In this document: positions 26,301 through 34,084 of the stretch, one piece after another
How positions within the stretch are numbered: position 1 is the stretch's first letter
Layout: each line of letters begins with the position of its first letter
Source: Thermosporothrix hazakensis
GTDB lineage: Bacteria > Chloroflexota > Ktedonobacteria > Ktedonobacterales > Ktedonobacteraceae
Direction of reading: 5' to 3'
Length of the DNA stretch: 64,000 bases
NCBI RefSeq assembly: GCF_003253565.1
Contig: NZ_QKUF01000012.1
Location: forward strand, 62,001-126,000
Notes under the pieces: generated by a model
The model's input: the letters and a program-made list of their open reading frames with translations, nothing else
The model's database searches: none
Told to the model about the DNA's origin: nothing
Program-made: the position numbers and the translations under genes

Positions 26301-26875
26301 TCGCAACCCCGGTCTTCGATGGCGCAACCGAAGAGGATATCATTGAGCTCCTCAAGCGTGCTGGACTCCCTGAGAGTGGTAAGGTTCAGTTGTATGATGG
26401 TCGTACCGGTGAGCCGTTTGATCACCCGATCACGGTCGGTTACACCTACATGCTCAAGCTAGCCCACCTTGTCGAAGATAAGGTTCACGCCCGCTCGACT
26501 GGCCCGTACAGCTTGATCACCCAGCAGCCGCTCGGTGGTAAAGCCCAGTTCGGTGGTCAGCGCTTCGGTGAGATGGAAGTCTGGGCCCTTGAAGCTTATG
26601 GCGCAGCCCATACGCTTCAGGAGATCCTGACCGTGAAGTCCGACGATACCGTCGGTCGTGTGAAGACCTATGAGGCCATCGTGAAGGGTGAGCAGATTGT
26701 GGAGCCCGGTGTGCCCGAATCCTTCAAGGTTCTGGTCAAAGAGCTTCAGGCGCTCGCCATTAACGTTGAGGTCCTGAATGAGGACGAGCAGAAGATCCAG
26801 TTCGTGGAAGATACCTCACGAGACGGTCTGCCCGATCTCGGTATCAACCTTTCTGGCTTCGAGCTCGATCACTAA
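23378..26875 (+). CDS. rpoB: DNA-directed RNA polymerase beta subunit
   Basis: An 1165-aa beta subunit from ATG 23378 (AAAGGAG upstream; the longer in-frame start at 23306 adds a leader with no homology). All the hallmarks are present: the N-terminal lobes, the rifampicin pocket GGSPLSQFMDQVNVLSEI, RRLSAMGPGGLSRERASFEVRDVH, the active-site GTGDKMAGRHGNKGVIS, and the C-terminal clamp connector LGGKAQFGGQRFGEMEVWALEAYGAAHTL. In the rifampicin cluster the residue at E. coli position 526 (His) is Asn418, in EIDNKRR. Pro564 and Pro567 are Ser and Ala (ETSEGANIG). The gene stands alone: a strong terminator follows and rpoC is not adjacent, which is unusual since rpoB and rpoC normally form one operon. 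Confidence 0.98.
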   Translation: MAVSVKTPILPERVSFARIPEIRPMPNLIQIQIDSFEWFKQEGLKELFEEISPIEDFTGKNLSLEFIVPPEPFGKPKYSEDECRERDATYAAPLTVKARLINKETGEIIEKDVFMGDFPLMTKAGTFIINGAERVVVSQLVRSPGVYYTVDEDATTGKRLFAAKVIPNHGAWLEFETSNKNLLSVKIDRKRKIPVTTLLRAIGSLAKEQWHSEEVNLATDQGILDAFAEVDNNPNIRYIQATLDRDPVKTEEEALLELYKRLRPGDPATLDNARSLVRNLFFNARRYDLGKVGRYKLNRKLDLSTPQSYRILTLDDIVNIVRRLIALNNGRGRPDDIDHLGNRRVRSVGELIQAQFRVGLQRMERVVKERMSIQEPDQATPNALINIRPVVASIREFFGGSPLSQFMDQVNVLSEIDNKRRLSAMGPGGLSRERASFEVRDVHSSHYGRICPIETSEGANIGLISNLATYGQINDYGFIETPYRKVYKRIAANDRRLIGHELQGIYGREREDIVTADGEVLYKARTPVRVTPELFEKLSALLGSTQVKVRPFVTEEIEYHTADDEENFYIAQANAVLTENNEFAEARVLARYGGDIVEVSSSVIDYMDVSPRQTVSVASALIPCLEHDDVNRALMGANMQRQAVPLLRPQAPIVGTGIERQVAIDSGQVVVAEEAGEVVSSTAKKIEIIDEHGKLHTHVLRKYARSNNGTCINQRPIVKKGDYVSKGQVIADNSSTEDGELALGQNILVAFMSWEGGNFEDAILISERIVREDLFTSIHIDEYETEARDTKLGPEEITRDIPNVGEEALRHLDERGIVYVGAEVGPQDILVGKITPKGETELTAEEKLLRAIFGEKAREVKDTSLRLPHGEHGKVISVKVFSRQAGDELSPGVNQVVRVSVAQKRKIGTGDKMAGRHGNKGVISRVLPVEDMPFLPDGTPVDIILNPLGVPHRMNIGQIMETHLGWAAHELGLKVATPVFDGATEEDIIELLKRAGLPESGKVQLYDGRTGEPFDHPITVGYTYMLKLAHLVEDKVHARSTGPYSLITQQPLGGKAQFGGQRFGEMEVWALEAYGAAHTLQEILTVKSDDTVGRVKTYEAIVKGEQIVEPGVPESFKVLVKELQALAINVEVLNEDEQKIQFVEDTSRDGLPDLGINLSGFELDH

Positions 26876-26896
26876 ATCTGATAGGTAGAAAACAAG

Positions 26897-26928
26897 GCCG
26901 CCTTCGTTCTTTGCGGAGGCGGCTTTTT
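26897..26928 (+). terminator. Intrinsic terminator directly after rpoB
   Basis: GCCGCCTTCG (26897-26906) pairs with CGGAGGCGGC (26914-26923; one G-T pair), followed by T5. It ends the rpoB transcription unit 20 nt after the stop codon. Confidence 0.93.
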
Positions 26929-26995
26929 CTTGCGGCTATGACCAATCGCACTGTCTTGCTGGTAGCTTCCCCGGCCAACTGTTCCACCAGATCAT

Positions 26996-27029
26996 AAAAA
27001 AGGGGCCCCTCCTTTTTCAGGAGAAGCCC
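26996..27029 (-). terminator. Intrinsic terminator of the GlsB-family gene
   Basis: On the minus strand, GGGCTTCTCCT and AGGAGGGGCCC form an 11-bp stem with two G-U pairs, followed by CTTTTTT. It lies 27 nt after the stop. Confidence 0.85.
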
Positions 27030-27055
27030 TTCGCTGTGTCTGATGTGTCTTCTCA

Positions 27056-27364
27056 TTACGGACGACGAGCCGGACCACCAACACCACCCATAACTGCTTT
27101 TGCGATCAACAAGAGAATAATTGCACCTATCAGGGCTGTAACAAATGTCCAGATGATCCCCTGTCCACCGAGATCGAATAGCCCGAGGATAATGCCGCCG
27201 AGAAGACCACCAACGATACCGAGAATAATGTTACCGAGAATTCCTAACCGATCCCCCTGCACAATGCGGTCAGCAATAGCGCCTGCAATACCACCAATCA
27301 CAATCCAGACAATCCATGCCCAGAGAGTTCCAAGTACTCCAGCCATAATCACTGCTGAAACCAT
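27056..27364 (-). CDS. GlsB/YeaQ/YmgE family membrane protein (transglycosylase-associated)
   Basis: A 102-aa protein from ATG 27364, preceded by AAAGGAAAGGG. Three hydrophobic segments are rich in Gly: WAWIVWIVIGGIAGAIADRI, LGILGNIILGIVGGLLGGII and WTFVTALIGAIILLLIA. The family pattern GxxGGxxA/GxIVGxxGG is clear. These small inner-membrane proteins are linked to stress responses in enterobacteria, but their biochemical role is not established. Residue composition and spacing match the family over the full length. The C-terminal tail GGVGGPARRP is basic. Confidence 0.85.
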   Translation of the reverse strand: MVSAVIMAGVLGTLWAWIVWIVIGGIAGAIADRIVQGDRLGILGNIILGIVGGLLGGIILGLFDLGGQGIIWTFVTALIGAIILLLIAKAVMGGVGGPARRP

Positions 27365-27702
27365 AATGTTTACCCTTTCCTTTCTCCAATGAGCAATTCT
27401 GTCAAAACTATTGATCAGAATATGAGTGCCAAATAGCACCACACCTTTCTGATGAAAGATGTTTTCCCTGCTCTTTGGCATCCCTCATCATTTCTATTTA
27501 TGTTACGATTCATACCTATCAATAGGAGACAGATTTTTTTGCTTTTGGATCTGGCATCCGCATCCATCACGCTTTTTCTATATGCCTGATACCGCATCAG
27601 AGGCAGCCTGACAGGTCTCTCCACGGTCAGGATTTCCCCTGATTATTCTCTAAAAACTCATACGTATCTCTATTGCTCAATGCTGCAAAAGTGCCGCTTT
27701 CC
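27365..27702. other. Intergenic region, only short open frames
   Basis: This is 340 bp between the 3' end of the pseudokinase-Rieske gene and the start of the GlsB-family gene. It must carry the promoter of the latter, but no good -35/-10 pair was found. No repeats were seen. Confidence 0.5.
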
Positions 27703-29379
27703 TCAGTCATTGGTGATGGTGCCATCGGGATTCACACGGATAAGGACCTTTACCAGCGGCTTCGTTGCCGGGCCCCGCAACACTTTCCCATTGTCATAAG
27801 GATCAAAGGCGGCATTATGGCGCGGGCAAATCAACATCTGCTTCTCGGGATCATAGTGCACGGTCGCGCCCGCTTCATGGGTACAGGCGCTCTCATAAGC
27901 AACAAAGTTTCCATCGTTCAAGCGCACAAGAATCCCTGGCTTGTGGTCCTTCTCGTTGACGAACTCTTTCGCCGAGTTGAACTTTTGCTGGTCGCTCATG
28001 CCGATGACGCCCGGGGGCATGGCGGCCTGCTGCTCGGCATTATGCGCTGAGGTATTTTCCGAGGAAAATTGGAGCTTGCCTTGAAGGAAATAGGCAGCGA
28101 AGGGAGCGCCTGCAAGCAAAACACCACCAGTCGCAAGCGCCGCAATCACTCTACGCCGAGCGATCCCCTTCCGACGTGAAGCGGGCGGCCGCGTATCAGG
28201 CTGCTGCCTCGGGGGCTGCGCCGGTGATGGCTGCACCCGTTGCGTGGATGGCTGCGTTGTCGCTTCGGACGCATGAGTCAACCTGACCTTCGTAAGCGAG
28301 GTCGTCACTGTGGCCCAGGAGGGATGCAGGCCAGAGGCTGAGACTCGATTTGGAATGACGCCCTGCGATGGAATCCGCCTGAGAGGCTGCGTCTCGCTTC
28401 TTGTGGTTGGCGCTTTTGACTTTGCCACAACCGGGTACTCGCTGCTCTGCTCAGCAACGGCGATCAGGTTCAGGACGCGGGTCAACGCACGGGATAGCTT
28501 GCCCGCCTGTTGAAAGCGCCGCTCGGGGTCCTGCTCAAGCGCACGCTGTACCACCAGATCAAGGCTGGCAGGCAGATCAGGGCAAACATCACTGAGGGAG
28601 GGCATTGGCTGCCGGACATGCATCAGCGCCACTTCAAAGGGATCGCTCCCGCTAAAAGGCGGCCTGCCGCTGAGCATCTCGAAGAGAATCGCGCCAAGCG
28701 AGTAAACATCGGAGCTCACGCCCGCCGGCTTGCCAAGCACCACTTCAGGAGCGATATATTCAGGAGCGCCAAGAAAACTACCTGACAGGCTACAGAGATG
28801 GTCGTATGGGCCGGTTAGTGGCTCGATAATGCCCTGTACCGCCAGAATATCCACCAACCCGAAGCCGGCTATCTGCACCTGCTGCCGCTCATCCAGCCAG
28901 ATATTCACCGGGCGCAGCGCCTTATGAATCACCCCCAGACGGTGCGCGTATTCCAGCGCCTCCGCCAGCGGTTGCAGGATACGCAACGCCTGATCGGGAG
29001 CCAGCCGTCCCTTCTTCAGGATGCTTGCCAGCGTATAGCTGTTGAGGAAGGGCGTGACAAGATAGGGAAACTCATCCTGAATGCCACAATCCAGAATCGG
29101 TAAAATATGTTGATGCTGTAAGCCGATAATTCTGGCGCTGATTCTGGCAAAACGCTGGAAGAAGCGCTCTTGAAGCGGGCGCGCACAGTCTGGCGGTAAC
29201 AGGAAAACCGTCATCATCACTTCACGCACGGGCATCTCCTGCCGCGCAAGATACACCGCGTTCAGGCTTCCCTTCCCGAGCAGTTGTTCAATGCGATAGC
29301 GTCCAAATTTCCGCCCGACCAGCGCCCTCGCCGGTATTTCGGCAGAAGTGTGTAAAAATTTCTGCTCTCCCTGATTCAC
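27703..29379 (-). CDS. Ser/Thr pseudokinase - membrane anchor - Rieske [2Fe-2S] fusion
   Basis: A 558-aa protein with a GTG start at 29379 (GGAG 6 nt upstream). Residues ~27-295 have the fold pattern of Hanks-type kinases: the P-loop LGKGSLNAVYLA, an APE motif in YIAPE (210-212), the invariant Asp of SSDVYSLG (224) and Arg288. The catalytic residues are missing: the VAIK Lys is Thr57 (VMMT), HRDLKPEN reads HKALRPVN (152-159, Asp to Ala) and DFG reads GFG (172-174). It should therefore not phosphorylate. A Pro/Gln/Thr-rich linker (320-405) leads to one transmembrane helix (411-432). The outer part, 460-558, is a Rieske domain with the cluster ligands CTH (499-501) and CPRH (518-521). It is probably a membrane sensor or scaffold coupling redox state outside to signalling inside. 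That role is inferred. Confidence 0.9.
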   Translation of the reverse strand: MNQGEQKFLHTSAEIPARALVGRKFGRYRIEQLLGKGSLNAVYLARQEMPVREVMMTVFLLPPDCARPLQERFFQRFARISARIIGLQHQHILPILDCGIQDEFPYLVTPFLNSYTLASILKKGRLAPDQALRILQPLAEALEYAHRLGVIHKALRPVNIWLDERQQVQIAGFGLVDILAVQGIIEPLTGPYDHLCSLSGSFLGAPEYIAPEVVLGKPAGVSSDVYSLGAILFEMLSGRPPFSGSDPFEVALMHVRQPMPSLSDVCPDLPASLDLVVQRALEQDPERRFQQAGKLSRALTRVLNLIAVAEQSSEYPVVAKSKAPTTRSETQPLRRIPSQGVIPNRVSASGLHPSWATVTTSLTKVRLTHASEATTQPSTQRVQPSPAQPPRQQPDTRPPASRRKGIARRRVIAALATGGVLLAGAPFAAYFLQGKLQFSSENTSAHNAEQQAAMPPGVIGMSDQQKFNSAKEFVNEKDHKPGILVRLNDGNFVAYESACTHEAGATVHYDPEKQMLICPRHNAAFDPYDNGKVLRGPATKPLVKVLIRVNPDGTITND

Positions 29380-29596
29380 AGCGCTCCATCTCTCCTGAAA
29401 CGTAGTAACACAAAATAAGAAACAATACTATGCCTGTATTCACCATGCTGTGTGCAGCTCTTGCTACAGCTCTTGAGAGAACTCCCGATATCGCTCTTGA
29501 TATCGCTTCCCATAGTAACTATAGGGCCGGACCTTCCCCCCGTCAACATTCGGTCCCTTTCATTAGGACTAGTGGTGTATCGCGCTCCTTTCTATA

Positions 29597-30166
29597 TCAT
29601 ACTGTATCATCACTCTCCTCCTCCTGACGGAGCTGCGGCAGACGAACAGTATAGATCGCCCCGAGAAACGCGCACATGTCGCTATCGGCCTCAGCAGCCT
29701 GCTCAAACTCTTTTCCCAGGGCGTCCAGACGCTCGATAAACTCTCGACGTCGCTTCATTGGCACCCGGGCAAGCGTGTGAACAAGCCCGCTCTGCGTGTC
29801 TTCTTGCATGGCGGTGAAGACCTCAGCCAGCACCGCGCCATGCATTTCGCGGGCAACACCCTTCATCTCGCTTTCTCTGGAAACAATGCCGAGAAAACTG
29901 CGCGCTACATTGCCATAATATCGCTCGGTAATAGCCCGTACCTGCCGGGTACGTACCACCTTGACCAGTCCAGCCTTTACCAGCACCTGAAGATGATGCG
30001 CCACGGTACTGGTCGGTAGTTGCAGCGCCTCTGCAAGCTGAATCGTGGTGGCCGCTCGCTCTTGCAACAAATTGATGATTTGCAGGCGAAGCGGCTCACC
30101 AAGCGCCTTATACTGCTCAGGCGTTTCCAGCCTCATTGTTTCTTCCAGTTCGTAATCAGGTTGCAT
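29597..30166 (-). CDS. ArsR-like winged-helix regulator
   Basis: A 190-aa protein from ATG 30166, with AGGG 9 nt upstream. ATG 30175 is also possible. The DNA-binding domain covers about residues 10-85: PEQYKALGEPLRLQIINLLQERAATTIQLAEALQLPTSTVAHHLQVLVKAGLVKVV. That is a classic ArsR/HTH_20 fold with recognition helix STVAHHLQVL. The C-terminal half is helical and probably dimerises (MKRRREFIERLDALGKEFEQ). No metal-binding Cys cluster is seen, so metal sensing is unlikely. It is divergent from an MFS exporter gene. An inverted repeat sits over that promoter, so the likely job is control of the pump. Confidence 0.87.
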   Translation of the reverse strand: MQPDYELEETMRLETPEQYKALGEPLRLQIINLLQERAATTIQLAEALQLPTSTVAHHLQVLVKAGLVKVVRTRQVRAITERYYGNVARSFLGIVSRESEMKGVAREMHGAVLAEVFTAMQEDTQSGLVHTLARVPMKRRREFIERLDALGKEFEQAAEADSDMCAFLGAIYTVRLPQLRQEEESDDTV

Positions 30167-30262
30167 CTCAATCATCCCTGTCTTGCTTTTTCTGCTTGCT
30201 CGCCACCTCAGAGGCGGCCTGTCCATTCTCCTTCATAGTATCATAGAACCACTCTTCCCATA

Positions 30263-30284
30263 TGTACTAATTTCATGGTACAAT
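30263..30284. promoter_or_regulatory. Inverted repeat over the MFS gene promoter, candidate ArsR-like operator
   Basis: TGTAC (30263-30267), 10 bp, GTACA (30278-30282). The right half overlaps a possible -10, TACAAT (30279-30284). This suits a dimeric winged-helix repressor that blocks RNA polymerase. The -35 is weak. Confidence 0.4.
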
Positions 30285-30344
30285 CCAGATCAATCGAACA
30301 TACGATATATGCCAGTCTTTCTACCTGTTTTTAGGAGGTCTTTC

Positions 30345-31661
30345 ATGAGCGCCGAAACGGCTCCCCGGGGCTGGTTCACCCGCCTGCTGATTAACCGCAA
30401 CTACGCCCTGTACTGGACAGGTATTTCTATTTCCAACTTCGGGGATTTTGTTTTTAGCTCGACCCTTCTGCTCTGGATCAGCTATCAGATAGGGCACAAT
30501 CAAGCCTGGGGACCGCTGGCAGCCGGAGTGCTCGAACTCTGTATCGCGTTGCCTACGTTCCTTTTTGGTCCCATTGCCGGGGTTTTCGTTGATCGCTGGA
30601 ACAAGCGTCGCACCATGCTGCTGATGGATGTTCTGCGGGCGGCGCTGATTCTGTTGTTGCTCCCCGTCTCAGGTGTCATTCCAGGGCGGCTCGACCCGCT
30701 CTGGCAGCTCATCTGTATCTATGGAGATATCTTTCTCTGCACCCTCTGCACGCTGCTCTTCTCCCCTGCGCGTGCGACCCTGAACCGCGATATCGTCCCG
30801 GACGAGCGACGCGAGCAAGCATCCAGCATGATCTATAGCAGTAACAGCACCTTTATGATACTCGCTCCGCTGCTTGCAGGGATCCTCTTTTTTAGCGCTG
30901 GAGCTGTCTGGGCGCTTATCATCAATGCGGGCTCGTTCTTGATCTCATTCTGCTGCATTCTGGCGGTACAGGCTCCCGCCGAAGCGAAGCGCAGCGAACA
31001 GGCCTCGCTTTTCCAGGAATTTACGTCGGGCGTTCGCTACGTGACAGGGAACTCGACGTTACGTTGTGTGCTCGTCAGTCTCTTTCTATTGATGCTTGGA
31101 GGTGGCATTACCAACACCCTGGGCCCGTTCTTTTTTGAACATAGCCTGCACGCCGCGCCCGCCCTCTTTCCGCAGTTTGAAGCGGTTGGTAGCGCGGGTC
31201 TGCTCCTCGGAGCGCTCAGCGCAACGTGGGGCTTGAGACGGCTCGGAGCGCTGCGCACCTTTCAGGGTGGCCTGGTGCTGATGGGCATCTTCGAGCTGCT
31301 CTTTTCACGCTCAACCAGCCTCTTTCCGGCGTTTCTGCTGACCTTTCTCACGGGTATCTGTAACTCGTTTCTCAATACCTCAGTCTCGCCTCTGGCAATG
31401 CGGCTGGTACCACGCGAGTATCTCGGGCGTGTCTTTGCCCTGATCGAGCCAGGCATGCGGCTGGCACAACTGATCTCAGCGCCTCTGGCGGGCTTTCTCA
31501 TCAGCCACTATCTCTATCACCTGGACGCCTCGTTTCTGGGTCTCCACTTCGGTCCCTATGATACGCTGCTTGGCGTCTCTGCCCTGCTTGTGCTGGTGAG
31601 TGGCCTGTATGCCTGCTTCAGCATGAGAACCAAAAAAAATTCAGTGGAGACTCGCCATTGA
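30345..31661 (+). CDS. MFS transporter (MFS_3/EntS-like exporter)
   Basis: A 438-aa protein from ATG 30345 with a perfect AGGAGG 6 nt upstream. Longer in-frame starts run back into the divergent regulator and are rejected. Twelve hydrophobic segments can be counted. It begins GWFTRLLINRNYALYWTGISISNFGDFVFSS, and the cytoplasmic loop motif AGVFVDRWNKRRTMLLMDVLRA matches motif A of this MFS branch (GxxxDRxxRRxxL). Members export macrolides, siderophores or other small molecules. The substrate is not known. It is divergent from the ArsR-like gene, with which it is probably co-regulated. A hairpin usable by the opposite strand overlaps its last codons. Confidence 0.88.
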   Translation: MSAETAPRGWFTRLLINRNYALYWTGISISNFGDFVFSSTLLLWISYQIGHNQAWGPLAAGVLELCIALPTFLFGPIAGVFVDRWNKRRTMLLMDVLRAALILLLLPVSGVIPGRLDPLWQLICIYGDIFLCTLCTLLFSPARATLNRDIVPDERREQASSMIYSSNSTFMILAPLLAGILFFSAGAVWALIINAGSFLISFCCILAVQAPAEAKRSEQASLFQEFTSGVRYVTGNSTLRCVLVSLFLLMLGGGITNTLGPFFFEHSLHAAPALFPQFEAVGSAGLLLGALSATWGLRRLGALRTFQGGLVLMGIFELLFSRSTSLFPAFLLTFLTGICNSFLNTSVSPLAMRLVPREYLGRVFALIEPGMRLAQLISAPLAGFLISHYLYHLDASFLGLHFGPYDTLLGVSALLVLVSGLYACFSMRTKKNSVETRH

Positions 31662-31675
31662 GTCACCCACTGAAT
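31632..31675 (-). terminator. Terminator for the YhgE/Pip gene, inside the end of the MFS gene
   Basis: ATTCAGTGG (31639-31647) and CCACTGAAT (31667-31675) form a perfect 9-bp stem. On the minus strand it is followed by T8. It overlaps the last codons of the convergent MFS gene. Confidence 0.6.
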
Positions 31676-31697
31676 AAAAAACCGGAGATGGGACGGG

Positions 31698-33098
31698 TTA
31701 CGCAGCCTGTTGAACCGTTTCGCGTCCCTGCGAGGCAACAAACTGCGAGATGGCGGCAAACACCAGACTGAGAAGAAAACCTATGCCTGCATAGATGCTC
31801 GTAACGGTAATCGCGCTCCTCAGACCGGCCTCCATTCTTGCATTATAGAAGACGAGCGAGCGCAGACCGTCAGAGAGATAGCGCAACGGCAACCAGCCAC
31901 TCAGCGCCCGGAAGAAATCGGGAACCATTTGCAGCGGATAGATACCGCCCGCAGCCGGAACGCCCAGGATCGTCGTCAGGAAGAGGGCCAGCAGAACGCC
32001 GATCTCGCCAAAGCCGGTCGCAAGCGCCAGCGTAATCAGCCCGATCGCGCCGATACCCAGGATCGAGAACCAGCCAAGCTTCACGCCATCGGATACCGGC
32101 ATGCCGAAGCAGTTCACAGCCAGCCAGGTAAGCACAGGACCCATGACAACGGCCAGGATCACAACCAGCACCAGCTTGCTGAACCAGAGCAGCAGCGGCG
32201 AAATCTGGCCGCGCGGGAAGCGAATCGCTTTGCCGAAGACATCAACCTCAATTCGACCGATCACCAGTTCGGTTCCCAGATGAATGATGGTGGTGCCCAG
32301 GTAGCCGATCAGCGAGAGCATCAGCGAGAAGTAGAACGCACCGATACCATGCCCTGATTTCGCTCCGGTCGGCTCCGCGTCAGTCACGGTCGGAATAACA
32401 GACTTCTGAAGCTGTCCCTGAATTTCGGCAATGCGCTTTGTCTGGTCAGCGGCTTGCTTCGCGGCCTCGGTTGCCTGCGCCTTGATCACGCCCTGCGGGT
32501 CCGTCATCAACTGCTGCTGGAAAAGCTGATATTCTGCCGGGGTCTGCGGGGTCTTCAACTTGATTCCAGCAGGCTTGATAGCAGGAAGAGCTGTCAACAC
32601 GTCGTTCGTTGCCTTCATCGCGGCCCCCTGAGCAATCTTCTCACCTTCGGAACCGGCAATACTTCCGGCAGCGTGGTTGGTCAGGACCTCAAGCGTGACG
32701 GGCTCTTTCTTGTTCTGCTTCTTAAGATCACGCAATTGCGCAATCCGAGACGTATAATCAGATGGGATGACAATTGCAGCATATGCTTCATCATTGTTCA
32801 GTTGATCGAGCGCAGCCTGACGATTCTTGACCTCAATCCACTTGATTTTATTCGCATCTTTATTATTCTTGCTATTGATATCTTTGATCTTCTCTGTAAT
32901 CTTGTCTCCGAGGTTGATCTGTTTGCCATCGAGCTTTGCGCCATGATCTTCATTGGCAATCAAAATCGGAAAATCCTGCATATTTCCCTCTGGATCGAGC
33001 AAGCCGCCGAGATAACTCGCGGGGATCGCCAGCGTGACCAGTCCGGCGACCACCAGCACGATCCAGGTAAGCGGGTGTAACAAAAGCTGCTTCTTCAC
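31698..33098 (-). CDS. YhgE/Pip-type ABC-2-like membrane protein
   Basis: A 466-aa protein starting MKKQLLLHPLTWIVLVVAGLVTLAIPASYLGGLLDP. One N-terminal transmembrane helix is followed by a large extracytoplasmic domain (about 35-245) that begins with FPILIANEDHGAKLDGK. This is the YhgE/Pip signature, in which LPIAVVNEDKGA is usual. Five to six C-terminal membrane helices follow (about 250-455). Relatives act in export of virulence or signalling proteins or in phage reception in Firmicutes, and many are linked to TetR regulators. Here a TetR gene is divergent, with inverted repeats between the two. The protein is shorter than phage receptor Pip (about 900 aa), matching the compact subgroup. 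Confidence 0.85.
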   Translation of the reverse strand: MKKQLLLHPLTWIVLVVAGLVTLAIPASYLGGLLDPEGNMQDFPILIANEDHGAKLDGKQINLGDKITEKIKDINSKNNKDANKIKWIEVKNRQAALDQLNNDEAYAAIVIPSDYTSRIAQLRDLKKQNKKEPVTLEVLTNHAAGSIAGSEGEKIAQGAAMKATNDVLTALPAIKPAGIKLKTPQTPAEYQLFQQQLMTDPQGVIKAQATEAAKQAADQTKRIAEIQGQLQKSVIPTVTDAEPTGAKSGHGIGAFYFSLMLSLIGYLGTTIIHLGTELVIGRIEVDVFGKAIRFPRGQISPLLLWFSKLVLVVILAVVMGPVLTWLAVNCFGMPVSDGVKLGWFSILGIGAIGLITLALATGFGEIGVLLALFLTTILGVPAAGGIYPLQMVPDFFRALSGWLPLRYLSDGLRSLVFYNARMEAGLRSAITVTSIYAGIGFLLSLVFAAISQFVASQGRETVQQAA

Positions 33099-33172
33099 GA
33101 AAAATCACCTTCCCACTACAGTTTTTTGCTTCGTTGTTTGGACCAATTTGTGCTAGAATCAATACTGAAATC

Positions 33173-33248
33173 TGAGGCTCACCTCATGTTTTCTTCCACA
33201 TCGAGGAGTATAGCTTATTTTTGACCGGATTTCAATAGGAACATGAGG
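33173..33248. promoter_or_regulatory. Candidate TetR operators between YhgE/Pip and tetR genes
   Basis: TGAGG-CTCA-CCTCA is a palindrome at 33173-33186. CCTCATGTT (33182-33190) recurs in inverted form as AACATGAGG (33240-33248). Repeated half-sites in a divergent TetR promoter region suggest autoregulation and control of the YhgE/Pip gene. Confidence 0.45.
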
Positions 33249-33271
33249 TCATATTCATATTTCTGCTTTGG

Positions 33272-33301
33272 TTGACAGAGGAAAGGAAAGCGCCTTATAC
33301 T
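33272..33301 (+). promoter_or_regulatory. Promoter of the TetR gene at 33359
   Basis: TTGACA (33272-33277), 18 bp, TATACT (33296-33301). It is one of the best housekeeping promoter matches in the window, lying 24 bp downstream of the AACATGAGG half-site. Confidence 0.8.
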
Positions 33302-33358
33302 TTGCGCTGAAAACTTCCTGTGGCGTCAGGCATCCACACTAGATCGAGGTAGCACACT

Positions 33359-34042
33359 ATGCAAGACAAAAAGGAACACATCGTCGAACAGGACTCATTC
33401 CGCCAGTTAGCAGCATCTCTGTTTGAGGATCAGGATTTTCCCCGTATTCCGCAGCAAGCGCGTAGCCGCGAAAAGCGCCGAGAACTGCTCAAGGCCGCAG
33501 TGCCTCTCTTCATCGAGAAGGGCTATATTGGCACCACCGCCGACGAGATCGCGCAGGCCGCGGGGGTCAGCGTGGGCACATTCTACAGCTACTTCCGCAA
33601 CAAACGACAGGTGCTGATCGCCATCTTTCTCGAACAACTTGAGGAGATTTTCAGCCATATCCGCCTGATCGACATGGATTTCAGCTTAGACGATTACCGC
33701 GCCACCATTCGCACGGCAGTCAGCGCGGCGCTGCTCCAGGCGAATATGCGCTTACGGCAGGTCTGGCACGAACTGGTCACGCAAGATCAAAGTCTGGAGC
33801 CCTACCAGCGGCTGATTCGAGAGTATATTCTTCAAGAGCTTGAGAAGAAGATTCAGGTTGCCGTCGAGCGAGGAAGGACCTGGCCTGATCTCGATATTGA
33901 GGCCACTGCGCTGGTGCTCCTATCCCTGTTCGACACCATGAGCATCGTCGTCCCCTCGGAAGTGGGCACAGAACGCCTGATCGACGCCATCACCGATATG
34001 ATCTATCGCACCCTGTTCCCGCCAAAAGAGCTAGCACGCTAG
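33359..34042 (+). CDS. TetR family regulator
   Basis: A 227-aa protein. The TetR HTH is residues ~38-85: EKRRELLKAAVPLFIEKGYIGTTADEIAQAAGVSVGTFYSYFRNKRQVL. This is a near-consensus recognition helix, and it is preceded by an unusual 35-residue acidic extension. The C-terminal ligand-binding domain is helical, with several aromatic residues. It is divergent from YhgE/Pip, which it most likely represses. A terminator follows whose loop carries the -35 of the next promoter. Confidence 0.92.
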   Translation: MQDKKEHIVEQDSFRQLAASLFEDQDFPRIPQQARSREKRRELLKAAVPLFIEKGYIGTTADEIAQAAGVSVGTFYSYFRNKRQVLIAIFLEQLEEIFSHIRLIDMDFSLDDYRATIRTAVSAALLQANMRLRQVWHELVTQDQSLEPYQRLIREYILQELEKKIQVAVERGRTWPDLDIEATALVLLSLFDTMSIVVPSEVGTERLIDAITDMIYRTLFPPKELAR

Positions 34043-34048
34043 CCAGAA

Positions 34049-34084
34049 AGCCCCTGTATACTCTTGACAGGGGGCTTTTTTTTC
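34049..34084 (+). terminator. Intrinsic terminator of the TetR gene
   Basis: AGCCCCTGT (34049-34057) pairs with ACAGGGGGCT (34067-34076; one bulge), followed by T8. Confidence 0.88.

Noticed and set aside
23972..26425. Several minus-strand frames inside rpoB (up to about 300 codons)
   Set aside because: All lie opposite well-conserved RpoB regions and show no domain of their own.
33173..33248. Insertion-sequence end or attachment site
   Set aside because: The inverted repeats are short, lie between divergent regulator and target genes and have no transposase or target duplication. They fit operators better.
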